IMG/VR virus record: IMGVR_UViG_3300032308_001441
Span: 1-33,972 of that record
DNA: 33,972 bases
Strand: one strand, 5' to 3'
From: a virus
Under the pieces are notes generated by a model, which did no database searches, had not been told where the DNA came from, and saw nothing but the letters and a program-made list of their open reading frames with translations. This document shows positions 6,478-14,596 of the stretch, in pieces. The position numbers were made by a program, and so were the translations under genes. Every line of letters starts with the position of its first letter. The first letter of the stretch is position 1.

Positions 6478-8966
6478 TTACCTGTCCGTTCTGAAATCAT
6501 TTCAAACGTCAAAACAAGACCTGCTAGAGAAATTTTCTCATTAGCGTTAATAAAACGAACCCCTGGATTCATTAATCTACAATACTGCTGCAAACGTGGC
6601 ACGTAAGTGGGATAACCTGAGTTATCTTTTACGCCACCCCATTGAAAATTGCCCCAAGGTGACGTACTCCAACTAGCAGAGTTCGTAACTACCTCAACTT
6701 CACCGTCATTTTCTCCGATATCAGTTTCAAAAGTTAAAACTACACTCGACGCTGTGTTGTTACCTGGAATATTATCAGCAAGCATTTCAACTTGTCTCAC
6801 CTGCTTAATAAGACCTGGAGCCTCGGCAGACCAAGCGTTATACTTGATTCTCATATCAACAGATGGAAACAAGTTAGCAGCGGCAGCAGTCCAAGAAGCA
6901 GGGACTCCAGTTAAAAGAGTTGCAATCCAAGTAGTTCCACCGACAAGCGCCACATCTGTTGTAACAACTTTTGTGCCTAGCTGCTCAATTGCCCATCCTG
7001 CTTCTGGCTGTGTAGCTGAGGTAAACGTAACGGTTTGAGCGCCTAGAGATGTAATCGTAATAGCTATTTCTGGATCAGAATAATCACTAATAGCGAAGTC
7101 TTTTCTTTCTCTAAATACTTTTGCTTCGCCTGCTTTTGTAAAATAAAATTTGTCATTAGCTGCTTCGTGAACACCAGAAGTTATTCCGTAAGTGTACTTA
7201 GTCCAACATCGAGTAAAAGTATTGTAAACGTATTGCTGTGTATTAACCGTATCATCTGAATTAGACGCCATCGATAAAATGTATGTTTTGTCTGATTCGT
7301 AAGATACGCCATAAGAAGACGAGATGTTTGAATACGTCAAAAGTGGCAGGATGTCTGGCTCAATAGCGCGAGAGATAACTTCAACTCCAGTGTCTGAAAC
7401 TTTAACAATGCCTTGATTTGCCAACATGAATACTTCGTTATTTAAAACTACAACTGAGTCGGCAGCTCTGCATTTCACAGTTAAATCTAAAGGAGTAATA
7501 GAGAAACTATTAGGATCTTCGCCAGTAAGTCGATAGACACCTTCTTCCTTGATGATGATAAGAGAATCTCTAAGTGCTGCGATTCTTAAAATATTTGAGT
7601 TGGCAGGACCAATAGACAACTTATTAGATAATGGAACGTGTTCTCTTTGTTGAAACTTAGAATAGAATAGACCGTTCTTTGATTCATCATTTGACGAAGT
7701 GCTTTTAGCGTTTGGAGTACCAACAGGAGGAGGAGGATTAAACATTGCTCCAATCGTCGTGTTTGATGATAAAATAGTGAAAGTAGATCCGCCAAGTACA
7801 CGAGACTCAATTAACATCTGGCCTGGCAAATCTTCAGACCCACTCAAGTAATAAGCATAAACTGAAGTATTAGATGCGTATCTGTTTATCACTCGCACAA
7901 GAGAGCGAGCTGTTAAGTCAATATCAACAGCAGCAGTTCCAGTTGCAGACACTTGAGCTTGTGGAGAACCGCCGCCTGAAACAATTTCACTTGCACCAAA
8001 ATTATAAGTCGTTCCTGCCAAGGTAATCGTGTTGCCAGTTAATCCAGAAGTTCCAACTAACGTCACATATAATCTTTGACGAGTTGACGTATTTGCATAA
8101 AACATGAAGTTAGATTTAAACAGTGCTAAATCTTTACTTACTGGTGGCTTTTCGTTTGCACCTTCAATACCTTCTTGAGAAGGAGATGTGTACAAAGTCT
8201 CACCACGCAGATCGTCAACAATTGTATCTGTTACTGTAATGAATCCTGCCGTGATGTCAGCAGCCACCAAGGTAGAAGAGAAAACAAGACCCATCTCGTC
8301 ACCTGAAGCATCACTTGCAACGCCTGAGACTTGAGTAGTTCTGTAGAATTGGATTTCATCTCCTGCAATTGCATCACTTGGTAGATACGTTGTAATCGAT
8401 GTATTCCTTGATCCACCTGCTGAGTTAGTAGCCAACATTCGCTGCGATGGATACCCAATCAACACGTTTCCATTTTGATCTATTCTTTTAAAGATAGCAC
8501 GGTACGCGCATTGAAAGTTGTTTGCTAAAAAACCAGAACCGCCAGTTAGTGAGTAAGAAAGATCAAGTGATCTTGGAGCGCCAGCAGAGCGAGCAGCAGT
8601 TCCTGCAATGTCTTGTATAACTTTGATGCCATCACTTGTAGTAATATACAAATTTGTGGCATCAATTTCATATCGCATTAATCTAGAAGTTGGTGCGCTA
8701 TAACTACCGCTATAAGAACTGAAAGTACCAGAGCCATTGTCATAACTAATTGCCGTCCCGTTGTGAGTTAATACCCTATCTCGATAAACCATTAACTGAG
8801 TAGGAGTGTTAGAGAGAGTGCCGTATGATTTATATCCACGACGATTTTCAATAATGTTTTCTCGTCTTATATTGCAATTCTCTGCAATAATCAAAGAACC
8901 CTTTGCAACACTCAGGGGCGAGTATTGGGACACTAGTCCGAAACATTTGTTGATCACTTCTTGCAT
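6474..8966 (-). CDS. Tail nozzle / tail hub protein (T7 gp12- or P22 gp10-like)
   Basis: This 830-residue, largely beta-strand protein starts MQEVINKCFGLVSQYSPLSV. Its N-terminus reads like tail nozzle proteins: a list of positions of interest followed by N-RREN-ENRRGY and short WD/propeller-like repeats (LMVYRDRVLTHNGTAISYDN, LRIAALRDSLIIIKEEGVYR, SVVVLNNEVFMLANQGIVKV). The length fits T7 tail tubular protein B and the P22 hub. The nozzle closes the end of the short tail and holds fibres. In many podoviruses this gene directly follows the adaptor gene; here an antisense HNH gene sits between them. No strong Shine-Dalgarno precedes the ATG, which may be a result of that insertion. Confidence 0.75.
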   Translation of the reverse strand: MQEVINKCFGLVSQYSPLSVAKGSLIIAENCNIRRENIIENRRGYKSYGTLSNTPTQLMVYRDRVLTHNGTAISYDNGSGTFSSYSGSYSAPTSRLMRYEIDATNLYITTSDGIKVIQDIAGTAARSAGAPRSLDLSYSLTGGSGFLANNFQCAYRAIFKRIDQNGNVLIGYPSQRMLATNSAGGSRNTSITTYLPSDAIAGDEIQFYRTTQVSGVASDASGDEMGLVFSSTLVAADITAGFITVTDTIVDDLRGETLYTSPSQEGIEGANEKPPVSKDLALFKSNFMFYANTSTRQRLYVTLVGTSGLTGNTITLAGTTYNFGASEIVSGGGSPQAQVSATGTAAVDIDLTARSLVRVINRYASNTSVYAYYLSGSEDLPGQMLIESRVLGGSTFTILSSNTTIGAMFNPPPPVGTPNAKSTSSNDESKNGLFYSKFQQREHVPLSNKLSIGPANSNILRIAALRDSLIIIKEEGVYRLTGEDPNSFSITPLDLTVKCRAADSVVVLNNEVFMLANQGIVKVSDTGVEVISRAIEPDILPLLTYSNISSSYGVSYESDKTYILSMASNSDDTVNTQQYVYNTFTRCWTKYTYGITSGVHEAANDKFYFTKAGEAKVFRERKDFAISDYSDPEIAITITSLGAQTVTFTSATQPEAGWAIEQLGTKVVTTDVALVGGTTWIATLLTGVPASWTAAAANLFPSVDMRIKYNAWSAEAPGLIKQVRQVEMLADNIPGNNTASSVVLTFETDIGENDGEVEVVTNSASWSTSPWGNFQWGGVKDNSGYPTYVPRLQQYCRLMNPGVRFINANEKISLAGLVLTFEMISERTGK

Positions 8967-8998
8967 GGTACACCGCTTGTGGTATCTATGTTATCCAT

Positions 8999-9451
8999 AT
9001 GGAAAAATACCTCGGAAAAGAATTTTATAATCACTACAAACAATTTTTCATGAAGCATGTTGAAGTAACTAGTAATTGTTGGATATGGAAAAGCACTATA
9101 GGTAAAACTGGAGGCTACGGAATTTACAGTGTTAGAAATAAACTTTCTAATAAAACAAAATTTTATGCTCACAGATTCTCCTATGAAGCCCATGTTGGAG
9201 CTGTACCAAATGGACTTATCCTTGACCACATTTGTAGAAATAGAAAATGCGTCAACCCAGATCATCTTGAGCCAGTAACTTACAGAGAAAATCTTCTTAG
9301 AGGAGAAACAATACCTGCTCAACATGCAAAAAAAACACATTGCCCACGAGGTCACGCTTACAGTGGAGACAACCTCATGGTAAATAATCGCAATTCTCGA
9401 ATATGCAGGGAGTGTAAGAATTCCAGAAGAAGAGTTAATCATACTACCTGA
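8999..9451 (+). CDS. HNH homing endonuclease, free-standing, antisense to the tail operon
   Basis: The 150-residue product has the phage HNH_3 layout: CWIWKS..GGYG (residues 27-41), AHRFSYEAHVG, then LDHICRNRKCVNPDHLEPV (residues 75-93) with the HNH residues Asp76-His77, Asn86 and His89. A C-terminal zinc-finger-like segment (THCPRGHAYSGDN, then RICRECK) probably binds DNA. Free-standing homing endonucleases cut phage genomes lacking them and spread by repair. The gene is on the plus strand within a minus-strand structural operon, exactly between the adaptor and nozzle genes, and overlaps the adaptor's 3' end by eight bases. Structural mRNA therefore carries its antisense. Confidence 0.9.
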   Translation: MEKYLGKEFYNHYKQFFMKHVEVTSNCWIWKSTIGKTGGYGIYSVRNKLSNKTKFYAHRFSYEAHVGAVPNGLILDHICRNRKCVNPDHLEPVTYRENLLRGETIPAQHAKKTHCPRGHAYSGDNLMVNNRNSRICRECKNSRRRVNHTT

Positions 9452-10400
9452 TTGCTGCTCTTCTTAACGGACGTCCAGTATAGTTACCAATACTGTTAGC
9501 CGAGTTGAAAAATTCTACTGCTGTCTCAACTCGATTCATGATTAGCTTCATTGCTTGTGATCTCATGTCAGCAAGCTTTGCCATGCCAGTTTGAAGTTTA
9601 TTCAAATCACCTAAAGCCTCGAGTAATCGACAAGCAACAGCCTGAGCTAGAACTGGATGATACTCAGCAGGAATTAAAGGTACGTTACACGTTTGCTCTA
9701 AAGCAATATAATCACCAACTGCGATTTGCAAAATGCTATCGACTGTAACAGCAGATTCAGGAACGACAATTGTGGACGCTGCAACGGAGTTAATCGTGAT
9801 GTCTGTTGACTTAAAAATAGAGGGTGTAATCGCTGAATAAATATCAGCAGACACGCTTGTAGAAAGAACAGCACTCAAGTCAGTGTCAACAGTTAATTCA
9901 ATCGTGGAACCAAGATCAGTTATTGCTGTGATTTTTGCACATTCAGATGTTGGCACAAGACTCGAGGGACGTCTGTAATACCACATTTGCAAATAACCAC
10001 TTCCACTAGGAGTAGGGCTTAAAGACACATGATCGCCTTTAAGAAAAAAAGAATCAGGAAGCCCTGTCAGAACTGCGTCTTGAGTTCTGTTTAAATGAAT
10101 ACGAGGGAGTTCCCAATAGCTATTCTGATCTGCATTAGAGAACAAAATGCTTTTCAAAGCGTTACCAATTGCACGTTTGGGCAAACGATAATCACTTACA
10201 TTATTTGTTAAAGTAATTTCACTGACTGCTAAAAAAAGATCCTCGCGCACTGATTGAATATCAGGAACTATTGTTATTCCTAATTCTTCGTTAGCGAGTT
10301 CGATAATGTCCGTGTCTTGAAACGTTGTCTGAGATACAGGGACTAAACTTCTACGCTTAACGGAGTTCACGAGGTCTTCGGTCAAGAACCGAAGTGCCAT
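9444..10400 (-). CDS. Head-tail adaptor (T7 gp11 / P22 gp4-type)
   Basis: The product has 318 residues. The N-terminal helix-rich region (ALRFLTEDLVNSVKRRSLVP, then DTDIIELANEELG) and C-terminal helices (HPVLAQAVACRLLEALGDLN, then a long amphipathic helix) flank a beta domain. This is the architecture of podoviral adaptor / tail tubular A proteins, which bind the portal and seat the nozzle. The phrase LPKRAIGNALKSI followed by a beta segment with LSPTP-SG-LQMWYYRRP is typical of this family as I know it. Its position between the adhesin island and the nozzle gene fits. The 3' end overlaps an inserted HNH gene on the other strand. Confidence 0.7.
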   Translation of the reverse strand: MALRFLTEDLVNSVKRRSLVPVSQTTFQDTDIIELANEELGITIVPDIQSVREDLFLAVSEITLTNNVSDYRLPKRAIGNALKSILFSNADQNSYWELPRIHLNRTQDAVLTGLPDSFFLKGDHVSLSPTPSGSGYLQMWYYRRPSSLVPTSECAKITAITDLGSTIELTVDTDLSAVLSTSVSADIYSAITPSIFKSTDITINSVAASTIVVPESAVTVDSILQIAVGDYIALEQTCNVPLIPAEYHPVLAQAVACRLLEALGDLNKLQTGMAKLADMRSQAMKLIMNRVETAVEFFNSANSIGNYTGRPLRRAAIR

Positions 10401-10401
10401 G

Positions 10402-10584
10402 TTATACCTCCATCTTTAATTTTTTCTTTTTATCCATTGGTTCTGCTGAAATCTTCATAACTTTAACCTCAGCTTCGCCTTCTTCTTCATCGTCTTCACA
10501 CTTCATAGCGTCCATCAAAGGATCGTCCATTTCAGATAGCTTTCCGATGAGTTCTTCTAATAGTTTCTTTTTTACGCCTTCCAT
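10402..10584 (-). CDS. Small charged protein, function unknown
   Basis: The 60-residue protein MEGVKKKLLEELIGKLSEMD has a basic amphipathic N-terminal helix, a central acidic run (DDEEEGEAE, about residues 31-39) and a basic C-terminus (DKKKKLKMEV). It follows a clear GGAGGGTAT site and lies one base upstream of the adaptor gene in the same operon. Short proteins of this charge pattern are common in structural operons of podoviruses. It might be a scaffold-like or accessory head protein, but nothing in the sequence decides this. Confidence 0.6.
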   Translation of the reverse strand: MEGVKKKLLEELIGKLSEMDDPLMDAMKCEDDEEEGEAEVKVMKISAEPMDKKKKLKMEV

Positions 10585-10602
10585 ATACCCTCCATTATAA
10601 AT

Positions 10603-10929
10603 TTAAATATCTAAATCGTCACCTAGGTCATAGATAACGACTACACTTTCACCATCAACACTAGAAACCACCCAAACATCAGACAAATTGGATTCTGCAT
10701 TTGTGTCCTGATGTTCTATATTTGAGAATACAGCATAATCTTTCGCATCTAAATAGAGTCCGTTCGTCAAAGAAACGTCACTACCACCGACTCGAATGTA
10801 CCCAGTGTTTCCTTCTTTTGCCTGAATAGTATAAGCACGAGTTCTAATCTCGTTTGCTGGCAAAATGAGCCGCTCTGAAGTACCTGCTACAGAACAGTTC
10901 TTAACAAAGGAGAGTCGTTTAACACCCAT
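10603..10929 (-). CDS. Small beta-rich virion protein, function unknown
   Basis: The 108-residue protein starts MGVKRLSFVKNCSVAGTSER. It appears to be all beta: alternating strands (SERLILPANEIRTRAYTIQA, NTGYIRVGGSDVSLTNGLYL) and an acidic C-terminus (VVVIYDLGDDLDI). It resembles small decoration or fibre-associated domains with the pattern 'xRxxYTIQAxxGNxGxIxVGGxxVSxTNG', which recurs in phage structural proteins. It overlaps the stop of the preceding gene by one base. A structural role is likely but not proven. Confidence 0.55.
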   Translation of the reverse strand: MGVKRLSFVKNCSVAGTSERLILPANEIRTRAYTIQAKEGNTGYIRVGGSDVSLTNGLYLDAKDYAVFSNIEHQDTNAESNLSDVWVVSSVDGESVVVIYDLGDDLDI

Positions 10930-11207
10930 TAAACTTCACTCCATCCTTCAAATTCAGGCTGTGCCTTGGCATAACCTGAGACAAAAGACAAAGCTCCTGC
11001 TGCAAGCTCTGGGGCAAGACCTGATGGAATAATATAAGTCTTAATCTGAAGCGGTGCTTTGTTCTGAGTATAAGCATCACCTGAAATCCATAGACCAACT
11101 TGCAATGCAGATACCTGCTCGCGGTGTTGGTAGTGAATACCGATCACTTCCCAGTAGGAAGCCGTAACACCAGTATCTTCAAGAGTGTAAGATTTAATCC
11201 AAGCCAT
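10929..11207 (-). CDS. Small structural-module protein, function unknown
   Basis: The 92-residue protein starts MAWIKSYTLEDTGVTASYWE. It has a beta-rich N-terminal half containing YWEVIGIHYQHRE and ends in an Ala-rich helix with PEFEGWSEV. I recognise no family. It overlaps the previous gene's end by one base and abuts the eight-cysteine gene, so it is expressed with the structural genes. Tail or capsid accessory function is the most economical guess. Confidence 0.5.
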   Translation of the reverse strand: MAWIKSYTLEDTGVTASYWEVIGIHYQHREQVSALQVGLWISGDAYTQNKAPLQIKTYIIPSGLAPELAAGALSFVSGYAKAQPEFEGWSEV

Positions 11208-11453
11208 TTACCACTTCCCCTTTGGACAAGTCTCAGTTGTTAACAGGGCTTTTGCTTTCACAAAGCACCCACATAGTTTACACCTGATATTGTCTTTAAA
11301 CTCGCACCCATCACAAATTGATAGGCGCATTTTATAAACTTCATCTGACACTCTGAGAGCTTCTCCATTAACAAAGGCAACAGAGGCACGAGCAGTCGCC
11401 TTGACTGCGTTACCTACTGATTCAGCCCATGTGCAGGATTTGCAATCACTCAT
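11208..11453 (-). CDS. Eight-cysteine putative zinc-ribbon protein
   Basis: The 81-residue protein has cysteines at 4, 7, 47, 50, 58, 61, 63 and 76: an N-terminal CKSC, then CDGC, CKLCGC and a terminal TCPKGKW. The CxxC pairs suggest one or two bound zinc ions, or redox thiols. Phage and bacterial proteins with a CxGC-CxxCGC-CPxGKW tail are known to me as uncharacterised small proteins. The gene abuts a CxxC thioredoxin-like gene and is two genes from a fibre with 36 cysteines, so a link to thiol chemistry is possible. That link is inference. Confidence 0.65.
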   Translation of the reverse strand: MSDCKSCTWAESVGNAVKATARASVAFVNGEALRVSDEVYKMRLSICDGCEFKDNIRCKLCGCFVKAKALLTTETCPKGKW

Positions 11454-11908
11454 TACACATTCTCCCGACGACGAGCCATTTCAGCTTGTACGTTTTTTAG
11501 ATGCGCTCTGAGTGGCAAGATTTGGTCAATAAGATTTGCTTCATCTGTCATTAGCTCAAGCATCGAAGCTTCTGCTAATGTCTTGTGTTTCTTCTCAGGA
11601 TTGAAAGTTTTAAGAACCTTCTCAGCATCCATACTGCCTGCTTGTGATCCAACCATTTGCCCATCAACATAGGCAACGAAAGTAGGAAATGATTTAACAA
11701 GTTTTGAAGTGATAGAATCAGGCTTGGCAGTCTTTAAATCATCGCCGCATTTATAGAACATGATGTCATGATCCACTGCCAGTTCTTCCATGACGGGCTT
11801 CATTGTGTCACAGTGAGAGCATCCTTTATCTACATAGAAAAAGACAAGCGCCTTTGGTGCTGCTTTGATTTGTGACTCGAAACTTCTTTCATCAACTATA
11901 ATTTTCAT
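11453..11908 (-). CDS. Thioredoxin-like protein with CSHC active site
   Basis: The ATG at 11908 is chosen because AAGGAG lies six bases upstream; an earlier in-frame start at 11944 lacks a site. The 151-residue product has a thioredoxin fold: strand ALVFFYVDKG, active-site C30-S-H-C33 on a helix, then IMFYKCGDD, and SFPTFVAYVDGQ with the cis-proline at 75. The Trp usually before CxxC is replaced by Gly, and the dipeptide SH is unusual. A C-terminal extension of about 45 residues is charged and helical (LTDEANLIDQILPLRAHLKN). It could act as a thiol-disulphide oxidoreductase for phage proteins or as a processivity-type partner. Its location in the adhesin island, beside cysteine-rich genes, favours the first idea. 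Confidence 0.8.
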   Translation of the reverse strand: MKIIVDERSFESQIKAAPKALVFFYVDKGCSHCDTMKPVMEELAVDHDIMFYKCGDDLKTAKPDSITSKLVKSFPTFVAYVDGQMVGSQAGSMDAEKVLKTFNPEKKHKTLAEASMLELMTDEANLIDQILPLRAHLKNVQAEMARRRENV

Positions 11909-11918
11909 AATTTGCTCC

Positions 11919-12461
11919 TTAACTAGGGTTTTTAACCTCAACAAAGAGCGTTTGCAATGTTAGTGTTCGACCCGCTGAAGCGACACTCCATTGTGCCGTA
12001 ATTGAAAGAGTCTGAGAAATAGTTGTGTCCAAAGTCACTGGAGAGACATTGACCATTTGAAAAGTATCGGGGCTGCCACCATCTTCCTCGTAATGTCCAC
12101 ATGCGGCAACGGTTCCCGAAACCCCAGCAGTTCTGCAAGTTAAAAGTGCTTCGATATCAAATTGAGCATTAGTATCGCTTCCACTGCCGTTAGCCCCAGT
12201 CGTTAGAATCACAGTAGACCCTAATTTAACTCTAATCGTTAGCGTTGCTCCACCCGTGCTCGAATGAATCCCTTTGCCGAATATATGGAGACTTCTACCT
12301 GCTTTAAAAAAGTTTGCAGGAAAAACCAAAGACCCCTCACCAGTAGAAGTTAAATCCAACTCACTTGTAGAATTTGCGACCACCCCATCAGCAGTTTGTA
12401 CAAATGCTATGGTGTTGGGAGTTTGTTTTCTTCCACCTAAGAAGTTAATTAAATAGCTCAT
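11919..12461 (-). CDS. Jelly-roll-like beta protein of the adhesin island
   Basis: The ATG at 12461 overlaps the TAA of the fibre gene by one base (TAATG), so translation is likely coupled; a TTG start at 12476 was rejected. The 180-residue protein reads as a beta sandwich: SLVFPANFFKAGRSLHIFGK, ATLTIRVKLGSTVILTTG, LLTCRTAGVSGTVAACGHYE and SQTLSITAQWSVASAGRTLT. This pattern (FKAGRxLxIxxxGxxSTxGxxTLTIRVKLGG...QWxxASAxxTLT) recurs in phage and other viral surface proteins. It probably binds the fibre or capsid surface. Exact location in the virion is unknown. Confidence 0.6.
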   Translation of the reverse strand: MSYLINFLGGRKQTPNTIAFVQTADGVVANSTSELDLTSTGEGSLVFPANFFKAGRSLHIFGKGIHSSTGGATLTIRVKLGSTVILTTGANGSGSDTNAQFDIEALLTCRTAGVSGTVAACGHYEEDGGSPDTFQMVNVSPVTLDTTISQTLSITAQWSVASAGRTLTLQTLFVEVKNPS

Positions 12462-14596
12462 TAGTAAATGTCCCAATTCACGTTATTAGAAATTACGACC
12501 ATTGATTCTTCAGGATTCAAAGTCAGAACTCCGCTTCCATATCCATCAATTGTTTGTCCAGAAGTCGTTGCGAGTGTCACAACCCCAGTCCCTCGATTTT
12601 TTAACTTAAGTTCTTTTCCATTATTTAGAGCAGCACTTGGTAGCGTTAAGGTCACGCTGTTAGCTGTTACTTTAACAACATCGTCGATTGAGGTGATAGT
12701 ATAATTAGCCGTTTTTTCCACGACTGAAGCACCTCGTTCAAGACTATGAGCGTACCATCTTGATCCGTTGTCATACGTGCCACCACAGACAGCAGTGGTT
12801 CGACCTTCGCAGGCGCTTGTATCACCATTCCATGTACATTGAGCAGCTTCACAACTTGATTGATCGCCAAGAGTTGAACATACGACGAGCCACGTACACC
12901 CAGTTTGGGCGCTGCATGGGGTCTGTGTTGTAATCAAAGAACATGGAAACGAAATATTTTGAGCATGAAGTAAAACTTTGTCGCCCTTCTTAAACAGCGG
13001 CAAAGTTGTGTATTGGAATATTGGTTGACCACTTTGTCCTGCAATGGACACAGTTCCAGTGTCACCAACATGCATAATAGAGTAGGTTCGTCCTACAGTT
13101 CCATCAATAGCAGTAGCAGCAGTTGGTAGGGTTACTGTAACGCCTGACACCCATGCGCATCCACCCTCACTGGCACATGTCCCACTTGAAGTGATGTTGC
13201 CACATGCAGCGGCTCCAGTGCATCCTGCTCCGAAAAATCCTGAGCAAGTACCATCGTTATAATTTCCATTACAAAGACTGCCACTACACCCTACAAAATA
13301 AGTGCCTGCGCAAACTGAGTCTTCATCATATACGCCGTTACATAAGTTACTTCCACCGTCCCAAGTACAGCCAGTGTGTCCACTTTCGCAGGTGGCCTGA
13401 TCTGTGGCATCATAAAGATGGCAATCAGCACCAGTCCATGTACAAGTCGTGCCATCACCCTGTGCTTCACAGGTAGCTTCATCCCCACCGTTTGCTACAG
13501 TGCAATCTCCGCTATTATCAGAAGTACACCCATCCTCAGCATCACATGTCGCGATAGTTGTGAAAGCAGGACACGTTGAAGTGTCCCATGAGCATCCACC
13601 GCCATAAGCATCATCTTGCGCTTCGCAGGTAGTTTGATCAGTGTTATCTGCTCCACTGCACGAAACTTCATCCCATACACATCCTGCGCCTTGTGAAGTA
13701 CAGGTACTAGAATCGGTTCCAGTGCCCGCAGTTCCGCAGCTCGTACCTGAACTCCAACTACATCCGACAGCGGTGTGAGAATTACAGCTACCTTCTGTTC
13801 CATAAGTATTACAAGCAGTCGGAGTACCTTGGCAGAAATTAGATTGTGATGGATCGACGTAAACAATCGTTTCGTTCTCACCTAATGTGACTGCTGAACT
13901 TGTGACCAGTAATCCTTTGAGACCTAAGCTTCCATATGTGGCTAGAGTTGCAGGCGGGCTAGTATCTGCCGATCCTGCCGTGACCTTTCCGATATTGAAC
14001 GACCCCCCGTAATTGTACACACCAATAGATGAGATCTGAATGACGTCTTGTTGCGAGCCAATACTTGAGCCAGTTTTAAACGTGTGAGTGGGGCTACTAC
14101 CTGCCACACGAAATTCAGAACTACCACTTCCACTACTTGACCACGTTGCGCGAGTTACACCACTGGTAGACATACCAATATGATTCGTGCTTCCACTAGA
14201 TGCAACGTTCAAACTCAACATAGTATCAACAGTAGACGAGTTGTCAGTCGATACTAACCCGTAACTGTGCATAGTAAAAAGTGGTTTACTTGATGCAAGT
14301 CCTAATGGGTTATAAGTCAGTGCCGAAGAATACGCAGCATTATTTGAAGAATAGCTAAGTCTCCATGTGCCGTAGCCTGTTGCAGCGGGTACGGCTTGCA
14401 TATCAGCTTTATATGAAGCCTTAATACTTGTGCTTCCAGTTGTTGACCAACTATTACCTTCCCAAGTTATTGAAGGAGAATTAGAAAGCTGACTAGCAGA
14501 ACCCGCAGGTTTTTTATTTGCCAACACCTGATCTTTTGACCAAGTGTTTAAGTGCTGAGTAAGGTCTTTAACCTTAGGTGAAATTGGGCCAAACAT
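12461..14596 (-). CDS. Tail fibre/adhesin with two cysteine-rich repeat cassettes
   Basis: The 711-residue product starts MFGPISPKVKDLTQHL. Residues 1-250 are Ser/Thr/Gly-rich beta fibre with no cysteine. Residues 255-480 hold 28 cysteines and 552-604 hold eight more; none occur elsewhere. Most units follow C-x(4-10)-C-x-W-x(3-6)-C, for example TCTSQGAGCVWDEVSC and TCESGHTGCTWDGGSNLC. Between and after the cassettes are ordinary fibre segments (VTVTLPTAATAIDGTVGRTY and a C-terminal domain ending SMVVISNNVNWDIY). The cassettes appear to be insertions in loops of an otherwise standard fibre. They may form disulphide-linked receptor-binding knobs. Both start and stop use TAATG overlaps. Confidence 0.8.
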   Translation of the reverse strand: MFGPISPKVKDLTQHLNTWSKDQVLANKKPAGSASQLSNSPSITWEGNSWSTTGSTSIKASYKADMQAVPAATGYGTWRLSYSSNNAAYSSALTYNPLGLASSKPLFTMHSYGLVSTDNSSTVDTMLSLNVASSGSTNHIGMSTSGVTRATWSSSGSGSSEFRVAGSSPTHTFKTGSSIGSQQDVIQISSIGVYNYGGSFNIGKVTAGSADTSPPATLATYGSLGLKGLLVTSSAVTLGENETIVYVDPSQSNFCQGTPTACNTYGTEGSCNSHTAVGCSWSSGTSCGTAGTGTDSSTCTSQGAGCVWDEVSCSGADNTDQTTCEAQDDAYGGGCSWDTSTCPAFTTIATCDAEDGCTSDNSGDCTVANGGDEATCEAQGDGTTCTWTGADCHLYDATDQATCESGHTGCTWDGGSNLCNGVYDEDSVCAGTYFVGCSGSLCNGNYNDGTCSGFFGAGCTGAAACGNITSSGTCASEGGCAWVSGVTVTLPTAATAIDGTVGRTYSIMHVGDTGTVSIAGQSGQPIFQYTTLPLFKKGDKVLLHAQNISFPCSLITTQTPCSAQTGCTWLVVCSTLGDQSSCEAAQCTWNGDTSACEGRTTAVCGGTYDNGSRWYAHSLERGASVVEKTANYTITSIDDVVKVTANSVTLTLPSAALNNGKELKLKNRGTGVVTLATTSGQTIDGYGSGVLTLNPEESMVVISNNVNWDIY
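12785..12943 (-). repeat. Cysteine-rich repeat cassette 2 of the fibre
   Basis: This encodes fibre residues 552-604 with cysteines at 552, 561, 567, 573, 582, 587, 596 and 604. Units PCSAQTGCTWLVVC and SCEAAQCTWNGDTSAC match cassette 1. About 70 residues of ordinary fibre sequence separate the two cassettes. Confidence 0.7.
13157..13834 (-). repeat. Cysteine-rich repeat cassette 1 of the fibre
   Basis: This encodes fibre residues 255-480: about nine degenerate units with cysteine triplets at 271/279/287, 299/306/313, 324/335/342, 351/357/365, 376/385/392, 403/410/419, 429/437/442, 451/459/465 and a final pair 474/480. Trp follows the second cysteine by two residues in six units. The last three units (429-480) are shorter and Gly-rich. 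Confidence 0.75.

Noticed and set aside
8954-9442. A 162-codon minus-strand frame opposite the HNH gene
   Set aside because: It is the antisense shadow of a clear HNH gene, has a cysteine/serine/phenylalanine-rich composition unlike the other genes, and has no ribosome binding site.
13204-13881. Several frames opposite to or shifted within the cysteine-rich part of the fibre
   Set aside because: They come from the repetitive base composition of the cysteine-rich repeats; none has a ribosome binding site or plausible protein composition.
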